DNA from: Caryophanales bacterium
GTDB taxonomy: Bacteria; Bacillota_I; Bacilli_A; RF39; UBA660
DNA: 48,239 nt
Direction of reading: 5' to 3'
Assembly (NCBI GenBank): GCA_016282155.1
Contig: JAEEJY010000012.1
Location: 1-48,239, forward strand
Position numbers and translations under genes: made by a program. Position 1 is the first letter of the stretch. Every line of letters starts with the position of its first letter. Under the pieces are notes generated by a model, which was not told the origin of the DNA, ran no database searches, and worked only from the letters and a program-made list of their open reading frames with translations. Below are positions 26,077 to 33,806 of the stretch, in pieces.

Positions 26077-26697
26077 ATTTTCTTCAACATTTTCTCTTTT
26101 TAAGGAACCAATTAACTTTTCATAAGCATTTTTATACTTAATTAAGGCTAATATTTGAGCTTCTTGTTCATGAATTAGTTCTTTCATATTTTGATATTCA
26201 ACTAGTTTTTCTTTTAATTCTGCATTTTCTTTACGAAGAGAATGTAATTCATCATTTAAAGAATCAACCTTAGAGCTTTCACTAAATAATTTTTCTATTT
26301 TACTTATTGCTTCACTAGTTTCTTTTTCTACTAGATCTTCTTGATTTAAATAATTAGAACTATTTCTTTCTTCTCTTGTTTTTGCAGTTTGATATTTACT
26401 TATCTCCGTAACACGAGCTACTACTATATCTAATGGTACATTTAAAATTTTAGCAACAACATTCGCTATTTTACCATTTTCTTTATATAGTCTAATAAAT
26501 TCTTCATCATTAGGAATTAATAAATGTGATGTATAACATAATAATTCTTCAGTACTATTTAATTTTAATTCTTTTACACGATCAGCTATGAATATATCTC
26601 TTTCATTTAAGGGCATACTTTTTATTTTATATTTTTTATAATCATCATTTGCTTGATCTACAATTTTAAAGTAATCCCTAGCAGCCATTGTTTCCAT
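26059..26697 (-). CDS. Coiled-coil protein with an IrrE/ImmA-like core lacking the zinc motif
   Basis: Unknown 212-residue protein. Residues about 50-100 (TEELLCYTSHLLIPNDEEFIRL, then a helix with IANVVAKILNVPLDIVVARV) resemble the end of ImmA/IrrE metallopeptidases, where a helix with LL(M/I)P is followed by an IA..F.VS..VV..R segment. The HExxH zinc motif that should precede it is absent. The C-terminal half (about 120-205) is a strong coiled coil. It may be a non-catalytic regulator or scaffold; the relationship to IrrE is only a resemblance read by eye. It has its own terminator. Confidence 0.6.
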   Translation of the reverse strand: METMAARDYFKIVDQANDDYKKYKIKSMPLNERDIFIADRVKELKLNSTEELLCYTSHLLIPNDEEFIRLYKENGKIANVVAKILNVPLDIVVARVTEISKYQTAKTREERNSSNYLNQEDLVEKETSEAISKIEKLFSESSKVDSLNDELHSLRKENAELKEKLVEYQNMKELIHEQEAQILALIKYKNAYEKLIGSLKRENVEENGNFTR

Positions 26698-26740
26698 ACA
26701 TATTCCTCTATTCTAATATAAGTATACTATAAAATAAAGC

Positions 26741-26764
26741 AAAAAAAAAGCATAAAATTATGCT
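26741..26764 (-). terminator. Terminator of efp
   Basis: AGCATAA and TTATGCT form a 7-bp stem followed by nine Ts on the minus strand, overlapping the efp stop codon. Confidence 0.85.
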
Positions 26765-27315
26765 CTTGAATCATATTTACCATCTTTTGTAGATACTATG
26801 ATATTGTCTCCTTCTTCAATAAATAAAGGAACTTTTACCATTAAACCATTATCCATAAAGGCTTCTTTTAAAGCATTGTTTGTTGTGTTACCTTTTACAG
26901 CAGGTTCAGTTTTAGCAACTGTGAATTCAACTTTATCTGGTAATTCGATACCTAACATTTCTCCTTCAAAGAAAGTTACATATACATTGATACCTTCTTT
27001 TAAGAATTTAGCATCTTCACCAATTTGATCTTTAGTTAAATCAAGTTGTTCATATGTATCCATATTCATGAAGTTATAATCATCACCATTTGCATATAAA
27101 TATTGCATTTGTTGTTTAGTGATCATAGCTTTCTCTAATTTAACACCTGAGTTAAATCTTTTTTCAACGATAGAACCAGTTCTTAAGTTTTTTAATTTTG
27201 CTTGTACGAATGCTGCTCCCTTACCTGGTTTTACGTGTGAGAATTCTAAACATACATATAACTGATCTTCAAAAATTAATGTCATTCCGTTTTTTATATC
27301 ATTAACGTTAAACAT
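26758..27315 (-). CDS. efp: Translation elongation factor P
   Basis: EF-P relieves ribosome stalling at proline runs. Three beta-barrel domains: residues 1-62 with the tip loop VKPGKGAAFV (Lys at the tip, the site modified in other bacteria), MNMDTYEQLDL (domain II) and a C-terminal OB domain ending TKDGKYDSRA. 185 residues, normal length. It is preceded by the 68-residue gene (17 bases) and rpmG, and probably shares their promoter. No modification enzyme gene (epmA, ymfI type) is visible in the window. Confidence 0.97.
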   Translation of the reverse strand: MFNVNDIKNGMTLIFEDQLYVCLEFSHVKPGKGAAFVQAKLKNLRTGSIVEKRFNSGVKLEKAMITKQQMQYLYANGDDYNFMNMDTYEQLDLTKDQIGEDAKFLKEGINVYVTFFEGEMLGIELPDKVEFTVAKTEPAVKGNTTNNALKEAFMDNGLMVKVPLFIEEGDNIIVSTKDGKYDSRA

Positions 27316-27331
27316 ATTCTACCTCCTCGGT

Positions 27332-27538
27332 TTATTTTCTTCCTCTTTTGAAATTACATCTTTTTACTTTAAGTTTTTGTAAAGAAGAGGAATTTACTGG
27401 TCTTTCACCAACTAAATGTTTTGTGTCCACTACTTTAGCATATTCATTATCTCTACTAGCTACTAAAATCATATTAGCATAGTCTGGGCGATATTGAAAT
27501 TGCATAAGAAAATCTGGATTTAAAATTAATTTTTTCAT
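27332..27538 (-). CDS. Unknown small basic protein, 68 aa
   Basis: I do not recognise this family. It is a short protein with a mixed N-terminal half (LILNPDFLMQFQYRPDYANM) and a strongly basic end (KLKVKRCNFKRGRK) that suggests RNA or ribosome contact. It lies 6 bases after rpmG and 17 bases before efp in the same direction, so all three should be on one mRNA. Codon use matches the neighbours. A translation-related role is only a guess from context. Confidence 0.6.
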   Translation of the reverse strand: MKKLILNPDFLMQFQYRPDYANMILVASRDNEYAKVVDTKHLVGERPVNSSSLQKLKVKRCNFKRGRK

Positions 27539-27544
27539 ATTCTA

Positions 27545-27712
27545 CTACTTCTTTTCTCTATGAGTTGTTGTTTTTTTGCATCTTGAACAGTATTTATTTA
27601 ATTCTAAACGTTCAGTTGTATTCTTTTTATTCTTTTCTGTACGATAATTTTCTTCTTTACATTCAGTGCATTGAAGAGTTATTCTTTCTCTATTTTCGCC
27701 TTTTTTAGCCAT
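27545..27712 (-). CDS. rpmG: 50S ribosomal protein L33, zinc-binding form
   Basis: A 55-residue L33 of the C+ type with CTEC and CSRC knuckles that bind zinc, plus [14 protein letters not shown] and the end TTTHREKK. The start is the ATG at 27712, with GGAGGGAT upstream; the in-frame ATG at 27742 would add ten residues foreign to the family. It heads the rpmG-68 aa-efp set. Confidence 0.93.
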   Translation of the reverse strand: MAKKGENRERITLQCTECKEENYRTEKNKKNTTERLELNKYCSRCKKTTTHREKK

Positions 27713-27793
27713 AATATCCCTCCTTCTTAAATACGCATACATATTATAGCAAATAATTTTTAAAATGTAAAAGTTTTTTTACTATTTTAATAC

Positions 27794-28702
27794 TTATTTA
27801 TAATATGCGCGAATATCATTTAATAATGATGCATTCATTATCTTATTTTTTATCATTTCTATTTCGAATTTATATGGTGGATAAATTCTCTCTTTACTAT
27901 CATCAGTATCCCCGATATAAGGTGTTTCTAAAATCATTGGAATACCTTTTAAACGCTTGTTGTAAATAACTTTTAATAAATTATTAAAACCTATTGTTCC
28001 AAGACCTATATTTTCATGTCTATCTTTATGCGAATTTCTTACGTTTTTACTATCATTTATATGGACACAGCCGATTTTGTCAATACCAATTATTTTATCA
28101 AATTCATCTAGTACTGCATCAAAATTACTTATATCATAACCTGCATCATTTAAGTGGCATGTATCTAAACATACCTTAATATGCTCTTTATATAGGACTC
28201 CATCAATAACTTTCTTTATTTGGGAGAAATTAGTACCTATTTCACTACCTTTACCTGCCATTGTTTCAATACAAATATCTACTTTTGTATCACTTAAAAC
28301 AACAGCATTTAAAACATATATTAAGTTATTAATTGCGATTTCTTCACCTAAACCAACATGACTTCCAGGATGAAGAACAATTTTAGTTACTCCTAAGTTT
28401 TCCACTCTTTCAATTTCTTGTCTTAAAAATGATATAGCAAAATCCATTTTTTCAGTATTACAAGGATTTACTATATATGGAGCATGAACAACAACATTTC
28501 TTAAATCAATATCAGTTTCTTTCATTAATTTTAATGCTTCAATAGTTAAATCATCTCTTATTGGAGCACGACTAGTATTTTGAGGTGCCCCGGTATAAAA
28601 CATAAAAGTATTAGCCCCATAACTCAAAGCTTCTTTTAAACTTCCTAGTAGTTGTGTATCACTTTTAAATGATACATGACATCCTATTATTATATCTTCC
28701 AT
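27794..28702 (-). CDS. nfo: Endonuclease IV (AP endonuclease Nfo)
   Basis: Base-excision repair enzyme that cuts 5' of abasic sites using three metal ions in a TIM barrel. Signature stretches are IGCHVS (metal/DNA contact), FYTGAPQN, VVHAPYI, VLHPGSH, CIETMAGKG, VCLDTCHLNDAGYD (family signature), CVHINDSKN, HENIGLG and LETPYIG. At 302 residues the length is right. MutM, also for damaged bases, is encoded some 7 kb away; the two are not in one operon. Confidence 0.96.
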   Translation of the reverse strand: MEDIIIGCHVSFKSDTQLLGSLKEALSYGANTFMFYTGAPQNTSRAPIRDDLTIEALKLMKETDIDLRNVVVHAPYIVNPCNTEKMDFAISFLRQEIERVENLGVTKIVLHPGSHVGLGEEIAINNLIYVLNAVVLSDTKVDICIETMAGKGSEIGTNFSQIKKVIDGVLYKEHIKVCLDTCHLNDAGYDISNFDAVLDEFDKIIGIDKIGCVHINDSKNVRNSHKDRHENIGLGTIGFNNLLKVIYNKRLKGIPMILETPYIGDTDDSKERIYPPYKFEIEMIKNKIMNASLLNDIRAYYK

Positions 28703-28715
28703 ATTTCACCTACTA

Positions 28716-28738
28716 AAAAAGGATATTTCTATCCTAAT
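28716..28738 (-). terminator. Terminator of the DUF1292-type/213-aa operon
   Basis: AGGATA and TATCCT pair around GAAA, followed by six Ts on the minus strand, overlapping the stop codon of the 213-residue gene. Confidence 0.75.
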
Positions 28739-29370
28739 TTTTTCCCTTGATGTTCTTGAATCATTTCTCTTGTAATTCCAGAACTTCTAACAAGATTAAC
28801 CATTTGCTCTTTAACTGAACTTAATTCTTCTTCAAGAGCTAATCTCTTAGCATCTAATTCTAAGTAATATTCAACTGGATTTTGATAGTTAATAGTTGTT
28901 GATTTTGGTTCTTCAACTTTAACTTCTTCATCTTCATATCTTTTACTTGAATTAGTTATTAACTTTTGAAGGAAAACAGTACTTATAAGTAGTCTTCTTG
29001 GAGCTTCAATAGTTTTATTAAATTTATTTTCTAAATGCTTAATACTTTTTGCTAAAACATATTTCTTTAATGTTGCTTCTACAGAATTATTTCCTCTTAA
29101 TGCATCATATTGATCAATTTTTGCATCACGTTTTGCTTCTATTTGATCAGCACGAGCATCATTAGCAGCATCTCTTGCAGCAATTGCTTGTTCTTTAGCA
29201 ACAGCTACTTCTTCAGGACTAGGTCCATATTCTGCAGTTAATTTAGCGAAACCTGATTTAATTCTTAAAAACATATTTGGAACTAAATAAGCAACCTTTT
29301 TACCTTTTTCAGCAATCTTAGTTGAACCTAATTCACTAATATTTTTAACATCATAATTCTTCATAAACAT
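28729..29370 (-). CDS. Unknown coiled-coil protein, 213 aa
   Basis: I do not recognise this family. An N-terminal section (residues 1-50) is followed by an alanine-rich helix (about 55-95; VAVAKEQAIAARDAANDARA) and a central helical part with KKYVLAKSIKHLENKFNK. After a Pro/Glu linker comes a C-terminal coiled coil (about 170-205). No signal peptide or membrane segment is visible. Its start codon overlaps the stop of the DUF1292-like gene (TAATG), so translation is coupled and the two proteins probably work together. The in-frame ATG at 29364 is an alternative start. Confidence 0.65.
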   Translation of the reverse strand: MFMKNYDVKNISELGSTKIAEKGKKVAYLVPNMFLRIKSGFAKLTAEYGPSPEEVAVAKEQAIAARDAANDARADQIEAKRDAKIDQYDALRGNNSVEATLKKYVLAKSIKHLENKFNKTIEAPRRLLISTVFLQKLITNSSKRYEDEEVKVEEPKSTTINYQNPVEYYLELDAKRLALEEELSSVKEQMVNLVRSSGITREMIQEHQGKKLG

Positions 29371-29636
29371 TACTCCCCGTCTTTTGCAATATCAAGCATT
29401 ACTTTTTTAATTTCTACCCATACAGCATCATCATTAACACCAGCAAGTTCAACTACGCCATCTTTATTTACTACTTCTGCTGTACATACTTCGACGTTTC
29501 CACTAGCGTCAGTCTTATTTTCTGTATAAATTAAGTAATCTTTACCGTTTGTTTTTAAAGTAAAATATGCTACTACTTCTACTTCTTTTTCAACACCAGC
29601 TTCATCAATTACCTTAATCATTTTTTTTGCGTCCAT
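29370..29636 (-). CDS. DUF1292-like small protein
   Basis: An 88-residue acidic protein with the beta pattern of DUF1292 proteins (KKMIKVIDEAG, VAYFTLKTNGKDYLIYTE, VEVCTAEVV, then a C-terminal helix DAVWVEIKKVMLD). The role of this family is unknown; in other Firmicutes such genes lie near cell-division or ribosome genes. It is the first gene of a two-gene unit with the 213-residue coiled-coil protein. Promoter TTGAAT-18-TATACT and a 6-bp inverted repeat lie directly upstream. Confidence 0.75.
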   Translation of the reverse strand: MDAKKMIKVIDEAGVEKEVEVVAYFTLKTNGKDYLIYTENKTDASGNVEVCTAEVVNKDGVVELAGVNDDAVWVEIKKVMLDIAKDGE

Positions 29637-29656
29637 AATTATGCTCCCTTCTAATT

Positions 29657-29671
29657 CTTGTTCAAAACAAG
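29657..29671. promoter_or_regulatory. Inverted repeat at the DUF1292 promoter, possible operator
   Basis: CTTGTTCAAAACAAG: a perfect 6-bp inverted repeat with 3-base centre, immediately downstream of the TATACT -10 (29675-29670), where the mRNA should begin. It could be a repressor site or a 5' stem-loop. Confidence 0.4.
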
Positions 29672-29699
29672 TATATCATAAAAAACCTTTGATATTCAA
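29670..29699 (-). promoter_or_regulatory. Promoter of the DUF1292-type/213-aa unit
   Basis: TTGAAT about 18 bases upstream of TATACT (29675-29670) on the minus strand. The remaining part of this 190-base divergent region holds the rpsT promoter and no gene. Confidence 0.6.
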
Positions 29700-29766
29700 T
29701 AAAATTAAAATATATTTTTATTTATTTCGAAATTGGGGATAAATTTAGTAAAAATGCTTATTTATA

Positions 29767-29795
29767 TTGATTTTTCATAAGTTTTTTGTTAGAAT
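29767..29795 (+). promoter_or_regulatory. Promoter of rpsT
   Basis: TTGATT (29767-29772), 17-base spacer, TAGAAT (29790-29795). Transcription would start near 29802, 26 bases before the ATG; the strong TTGGAGGTG ribosome binding site lies in between. Confidence 0.72.
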
Positions 29796-29827
29796 GTATA
29801 GTGTTAAGTTGACTTGGAGGTGAAACT

Positions 29828-30091
29828 ATGCCAAATATGAAGAATGCTAAAAAAGCAGTAAGAGTAAATGCTAAAAGAACTGTAGATAATAATAATTACG
29901 GAGCAGCTATGAAAAACGCTATTAAAAATGTAGAAAAAGCTGTATTAAGTAAAGATAAAGAAAAAGCTACTGCTACATTAAAAGTTGCTATAAAGAGAAT
30001 TGATAAAGCTGTTGCTAGCGGAGTTACTACTAAAAATGCTTCAGCTCGTAATAAATCACGTTTAACTAAAAAAGTTAACACTATGGAGTAA
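29828..30091 (+). CDS. rpsT: 30S ribosomal protein S20
   Basis: An 87-residue, very basic three-helix protein that binds 16S rRNA. The pattern MPNMKNAKKAVRVNAKR and the C-terminal KNASARNKSRLTKKVN are characteristic of S20. It is monocistronic, with its own promoter and a terminator directly after the stop. Confidence 0.96.
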   Translation: MPNMKNAKKAVRVNAKRTVDNNNYGAAMKNAIKNVEKAVLSKDKEKATATLKVAIKRIDKAVASGVTTKNASARNKSRLTKKVNTME

Positions 30092-30111
30092 TTTAATTAC
30101 TTCTTTTTTTT
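30085..30111 (+). terminator. Terminator of rpsT
   Basis: GAGTAA and TTACTT pair around TTTAA, followed by an 8-base T run. The stem includes the rpsT stop codon. Confidence 0.75.
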
Positions 30112-30122
30112 GGCTTTTATGT

Positions 30123-30128
30123 TATAAT
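30123..30128 (+). promoter_or_regulatory. Extended -10 of the transglutaminase-like gene
   Basis: TGTTATAAT, 21 bases before the ATG at 30150, right after the rpsT terminator. Confidence 0.5.
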
Positions 30129-30149
30129 TTTATTAGAGTAGGTGATTAT

Positions 30150-31082
30150 ATGAAACGCTTAGGGAAAATACTTTCTTTTATCTTTCTTATCGCAAATATA
30201 GGTCTCATTGTTTATTTCAACAAAGATATAAATAAGTATATTGTTGATAATTATATTTATACAAGGGTTTCATCTAATTATACTTTTAATGAGTATGCTA
30301 AAAAAGAGGATTACGAATTTGCTCAAATAGTCACAGATTTTACTGCTGATAGTAAACAAGACTTAGTAAATATTTTATATACAATTATTGATAGTGGTAC
30401 CGATAATTTTACTTTCTATTGTAGTGAAAATTATCATTCTTGTTTAAATGATGTAACTGATTTATCTAATGATGTAAATGTTTTAGCAGCTTTAAATAAT
30501 TTTGTTCATCCTTTCAATAGTTATAGCAAACTTTATTTATCAACTAATAAATCTGGAAAAATAGAAGTTGAAATCGAAAAACTATATACTAAAGAGGAAA
30601 TAACTTATATCAATAATGAAATTAATGAAATAGAAAAGAAAACTATAAATTCTGCTACTAGTATTAAAGATAAAATAAAAGCCTTCCACGACTATATAAT
30701 TAATAATACGAAATATGATAGTAAAAGAGCTGAACTTATCAAAAATAATATCTTCACAGATAATACTTTAGCTAGTCATAAAGCAAATGGTGTTTTAAAA
30801 AACAAACTTGCTATTTGTAGTGGATATACAGATATAATGACAATCTATTTAAATAAACTAGGTATCAATAATTATAAAATATCTAATATTTCCCATATAT
30901 GGAATCTTTTATATATCGATTCTGCTTGGGTACATTTAGATTTAACTTGGGATGATCCCGTTACATCTAACGGTGATAATATCTTACTACATGAATTCTT
31001 CTTAATTGATACAGATACCTTAAAAAGTTTTAATACAATTCAACATATATATGATGCTGATATATATCAGGAAGCAAAATAA
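30150..31082 (+). CDS. Transglutaminase-like protein, membrane-anchored
   Basis: A 310-residue protein with an N-terminal membrane helix (about residues 5-24), so the rest is probably outside the cell. The papain-like transglutaminase core is at about 175-275: KIKAFHDYIINNTKYD, then catalytic Cys in LAICSGYTD, His in NISHIWNL and Asp in VHLDLTWDDP. Bacterial members often act as proteases or cross-linking enzymes on the cell surface; the target is unknown. It is convergent with the EIIB-like gene and shares its terminator. Confidence 0.85.
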   Translation: MKRLGKILSFIFLIANIGLIVYFNKDINKYIVDNYIYTRVSSNYTFNEYAKKEDYEFAQIVTDFTADSKQDLVNILYTIIDSGTDNFTFYCSENYHSCLNDVTDLSNDVNVLAALNNFVHPFNSYSKLYLSTNKSGKIEVEIEKLYTKEEITYINNEINEIEKKTINSATSIKDKIKAFHDYIINNTKYDSKRAELIKNNIFTDNTLASHKANGVLKNKLAICSGYTDIMTIYLNKLGINNYKISNISHIWNLLYIDSAWVHLDLTWDDPVTSNGDNILLHEFFLIDTDTLKSFNTIQHIYDADIYQEAK

Positions 31083-31108
31083 AAAACAAGTTTATAACTT
31101 GTTTTTTT
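31081..31108. terminator. Bidirectional terminator between convergent genes
   Basis: AAAAAACAAGTT and AACTTGTTTTTT form a long stem with a 3-base loop and A/T runs on both sides. Confidence 0.85.
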
Positions 31109-31421
31109 ATTTTAATTCATCGATATATTTTTTTAATGTCTCAGCTTGTTCTCCTAAGATAATTTTTAATTGATTATCTATTTCAACAATACCTTGCGCA
31201 CCCATTCTTTGGATACCTTCCTTATTAACAATTGAAACATCATTTAATGTAACCATAAATCTTGATTTATTAGCTTCGTAACTAACAATATTCTTTTTTC
31301 CACCTAAGTAATCTACTAATTTATTTACTTCTATTTTAGCATCTTTTTTTGTCGCTCTTGTAATAGCAATAGCGATAAATAAAAGTCCTATAATTATTAA
31401 TATATATTCTAATATTTCCAT
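31107..31421 (-). CDS. Membrane-anchored PTS EIIB-like domain lacking the active cysteine
   Basis: A 104-residue protein: one membrane helix (about 4-21), then a domain with the fold pattern of glucose-family EIIB (LVDYLGGKKNIVS, RFMVTLNDVSIVNKEGIQRMGAQGIVEIDNQLKIILG). In active EIIB the phosphorylated Cys is in a D-A-C-x-T-R motif; here the matching stretch is EANKSRF, with Asn at the Cys position. It cannot carry the phosphate by that route. It may be a sensor, an adaptor or a structural protein. No EIIC or EIIA gene is nearby. Confidence 0.78.
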   Translation of the reverse strand: MEILEYILIIIGLLFIAIAITRATKKDAKIEVNKLVDYLGGKKNIVSYEANKSRFMVTLNDVSIVNKEGIQRMGAQGIVEIDNQLKIILGEQAETLKKYIDELK

Positions 31422-31467
31422 TTAAATCACCTTATTAATTATACTATATTAATATATACTGGTCAAA

Positions 31468-32979
31468 TTAAGATATTTTTAAAACATATGGATTTTGGTA
31501 TGTTCCATTACCTGATGTAAGAATATTATCCTTAGAAATAACACCCACATAATTAAGATGAGATGTTTCTGTTGTCTCTATCTTATTAACTCCATCTGGA
31601 CATATTTCATAAACTTCTTCATAATTTGCTTGAGTTGCTGTCATATAACAATTAGTTTGGCCAATAAATGGTGCTGTAAATAAATCTGTTACTTTAGGTA
31701 AAGCTAACTTAACATCAAATACAACTCCAGATTTAGCTTGGGCAGAATTCATAAACGAATCATAATAACTACTATAACTATATCCTGTATAGAAGTTTGT
31801 TCTTTCAAACACATCCGGCACAGAAAGATTATCAAGAACTCTACCTGCTCCGCCTAATAGGTTAAATTGACCATAAGCACCATTATAAGCACCTGTTAAA
31901 TCCGTATTAGAAGTTAATAATACTCTTATATTATTACTGTCATCACCAATAATACGATATAGTTTATTAGCAATACTAATATATGAACCTACTGATATTT
32001 TCTTTTGTTTAATAGACACATTATTTGCATCTATTAATTTTTCTACTAAAGTGTATGGGTTACTTGCGGTACCATTTCCCCCAGTCACAGCAGTTAAAGA
32101 ATAAATTGGTACTACTGGATATACATAGTCAATACCATCAGATACATATTCATGTTTTTCTGAAGGAACAATTTCAACAGGTAAGAAGATAATATTGTTA
32201 AAACTTAACTTGCTAGCTAAAAAAGTTCCCCAATATGGTTCAAACTCACCATCTTGATAGTAAATACTTGAAACAGGTTCAGCTGCTTCTAAGTATATAA
32301 ATGGTTCTTCAGGGTCTTCACCTTTAATAGGACCTACTACCCTTAATTTACTTACACTATATTCCTCATCCGGATTTGCATATTGTACTGACGCTGAGTA
32401 TGTATTACTATATGGATTACTATATGGGCTACTATATGGATCTTCTTCCTCTTTTGGAGGAATATAAACCTTCCATGTTATACCACTATAATATACATAA
32501 TCTCCATCTTTTAATTCATATGCTGGTTTAAGACCTTCTTTATCAAGATCTTCTATATAATCATATTTATATCTATTACCTACAACAGATATTTTCATAT
32601 AAGAAGAAGCCATGAAATTAGCTATTCTACCTTCTGGTAACGGATAAAATATGGGTTTTTTAACATTATTTAAACGATCTTGTGGAAACTGAACTTGCTT
32701 TCTTCCAACTAGTCCCATTCCGTCATCTATAATTCCACTATAATATAATTCCAATAAAGAAACGTAATATACACTACCTGCTGTCTTAGGATAATTAGTT
32801 ATATTTGCGTCTACATACTCTTCCGCAGCAGCTTTTAATACTTCTATTTGAGAATCTTCTAATCTTTTTTGTTGTTTAGAAATTTGTGCTAACATAGGTG
32901 ATGCTACTGCTATTAAGACAGCGCCAAAAAGAATAATTACACCAATTAACTCGACCAAAGTAAATCCTTTCTTATCCAT
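31468..32979 (-). CDS. Large prepilin-like surface protein, 503 aa
   Basis: N-terminus MDKKGFTLVELIGVIILFGA is a class III prepilin signal (cleavage after Gly5, Glu at +5). A very large extracellular region follows. It contains a low-complexity stretch with repeated PYS units (SPYSNPYSNTYS, coded near 32395-32445) and two copies of a GNGTxxNPYxL motif, one mid-protein and one at the C-terminal end. Several Tyr/Ser/Pro-rich stretches suggest an exposed adhesin-like pseudopilin. The start at 32979 has AGGAAGTG upstream; an in-frame start at 33033 lies before the TATAAT at 33005-33010. No pilus assembly gene is in the window. Confidence 0.8.
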   Translation of the reverse strand: MDKKGFTLVELIGVIILFGAVLIAVASPMLAQISKQQKRLEDSQIEVLKAAAEEYVDANITNYPKTAGSVYYVSLLELYYSGIIDDGMGLVGRKQVQFPQDRLNNVKKPIFYPLPEGRIANFMASSYMKISVVGNRYKYDYIEDLDKEGLKPAYELKDGDYVYYSGITWKVYIPPKEEEDPYSSPYSNPYSNTYSASVQYANPDEEYSVSKLRVVGPIKGEDPEEPFIYLEAAEPVSSIYYQDGEFEPYWGTFLASKLSFNNIIFLPVEIVPSEKHEYVSDGIDYVYPVVPIYSLTAVTGGNGTASNPYTLVEKLIDANNVSIKQKKISVGSYISIANKLYRIIGDDSNNIRVLLTSNTDLTGAYNGAYGQFNLLGGAGRVLDNLSVPDVFERTNFYTGYSYSSYYDSFMNSAQAKSGVVFDVKLALPKVTDLFTAPFIGQTNCYMTATQANYEEVYEICPDGVNKIETTETSHLNYVGVISKDNILTSGNGTYQNPYVLKIS

Positions 32980-33004
32980 GTACACACTTCCTATTCTAAG
33001 AAAA

Positions 33005-33010
33005 ATTATA
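33005..33010 (-). promoter_or_regulatory. -10 box of the large prepilin-like gene
   Basis: TATAAT on the minus strand, 25 bases before the ATG at 32979, directly after the rpmF terminator. Confidence 0.5.
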
Positions 33011-33020
33011 CTAGAAAGAA

Positions 33021-33046
33021 CAAAAAAAAACAACTATTTAGTTGCT
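33021..33046 (-). terminator. Terminator of rpmF
   Basis: CAACTA and TAGTTG pair around AA and are followed by nine Ts on the minus strand; the upstream arm lies in the last codons of rpmF. Confidence 0.75.
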
Positions 33047-33243
33047 TCTTCTTTATTGATTACAGTTTTTCCTTTATATGTTCCGCAGTTTTCACAAACT
33101 CTGTGTGGTCTTACATCAGCACCACATTTTGGACATTTAGTTGTAGCGTTAGCTTCAATTTTGTAGTGAGTTCTTCTCATTCTACTTGAAGTTTTACTCA
33201 TATGTCTTGCTGGTACTGCGAATAATTGAATATTTAATTTCAT
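33034..33243 (-). CDS. rpmF: 50S ribosomal protein L32
   Basis: A 69-residue L32 with AVPARHMSKTSSRMRRTHYK and the four-cysteine zinc motif CPKC...CENC. The usual protein starts with M-A-V-P-A-R; here a short extension MKLNIQLF precedes it, read from an ATG with GAGGTG upstream, and no start codon lies at the family's normal position. It follows the DUF177 gene by 17 bases, the standard pairing. Confidence 0.95.
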   Translation of the reverse strand: MKLNIQLFAVPARHMSKTSSRMRRTHYKIEANATTKCPKCGADVRPHRVCENCGTYKGKTVINKEEATK

Positions 33244-33260
33244 ACATTACACCTCTTTCC

Positions 33261-33743
33261 CTATAATAGATCTTTCAACTTGTCAAAAGCTGAATTTGTC
33301 TCTCCTACAGATTCCTCAGTTACTAATTTCCAACCATCACCAGATAGCTTCAAATCAGTAGCTTCTGGACAAGTAACCTTTATAGGAATTTCCATTAAGA
33401 TATTTTCCCATATAATAGGAAAAATATCAAGTGAATTTTCTATTTTTTTACTGAAATTTTCAATTTCTTGCATCATTTCAGTATATACACCACTGATTTC
33501 TGTATTAAACTTATAATCAGTAGGTTTTAGTGTTAGTGAACATGGTAATACCATTACGCCGTCTAGAACTAAATTTAGTTCATAATCTTCTTCACCGTAA
33601 CGATATATTTCCCCTTTTACTCTTACATCTTTAAGTTCTATAATATCTGTATTTTCTAAATCTTCTTTAGGTATAGAAACTACTTCATCTACCTTAACTA
33701 CAGATTCTTTATTATATTTTAAACTTGTTATATCAATTTCCAT
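33261..33743 (-). CDS. DUF177/YceD family protein
   Basis: A 160-residue acidic protein of the DUF177 family, which is linked to 23S rRNA or L32 maintenance by its constant position before rpmF. Recognisable stretches are LKDVRVKGEIYRYG, GVMVLPCSLTLKPTDY and the C-terminal NSAFDKLKDLL. The start is the ATG at 33743 with TTGGTGATATT upstream; a TATAAT lies at 33767-33772. The in-frame ATG at 33761 would sit at the transcription start itself. Confidence 0.85.
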   Translation of the reverse strand: MEIDITSLKYNKESVVKVDEVVSIPKEDLENTDIIELKDVRVKGEIYRYGEEDYELNLVLDGVMVLPCSLTLKPTDYKFNTEISGVYTEMMQEIENFSKKIENSLDIFPIIWENILMEIPIKVTCPEATDLKLSGDGWKLVTEESVGETNSAFDKLKDLL

Positions 33744-33766
33744 AATATCACCAACTTGCATATAAA

Positions 33767-33772
33767 ATTATA
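33767..33772 (-). promoter_or_regulatory. -10 box of the DUF177-rpmF unit
   Basis: TATAAT on the minus strand, 23 bases before the ATG at 33743. Confidence 0.5.
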
Positions 33773-33806
33773 CTAAAAAAGGCATAAAAAAGCAAGTAAA
33801 ATATGA

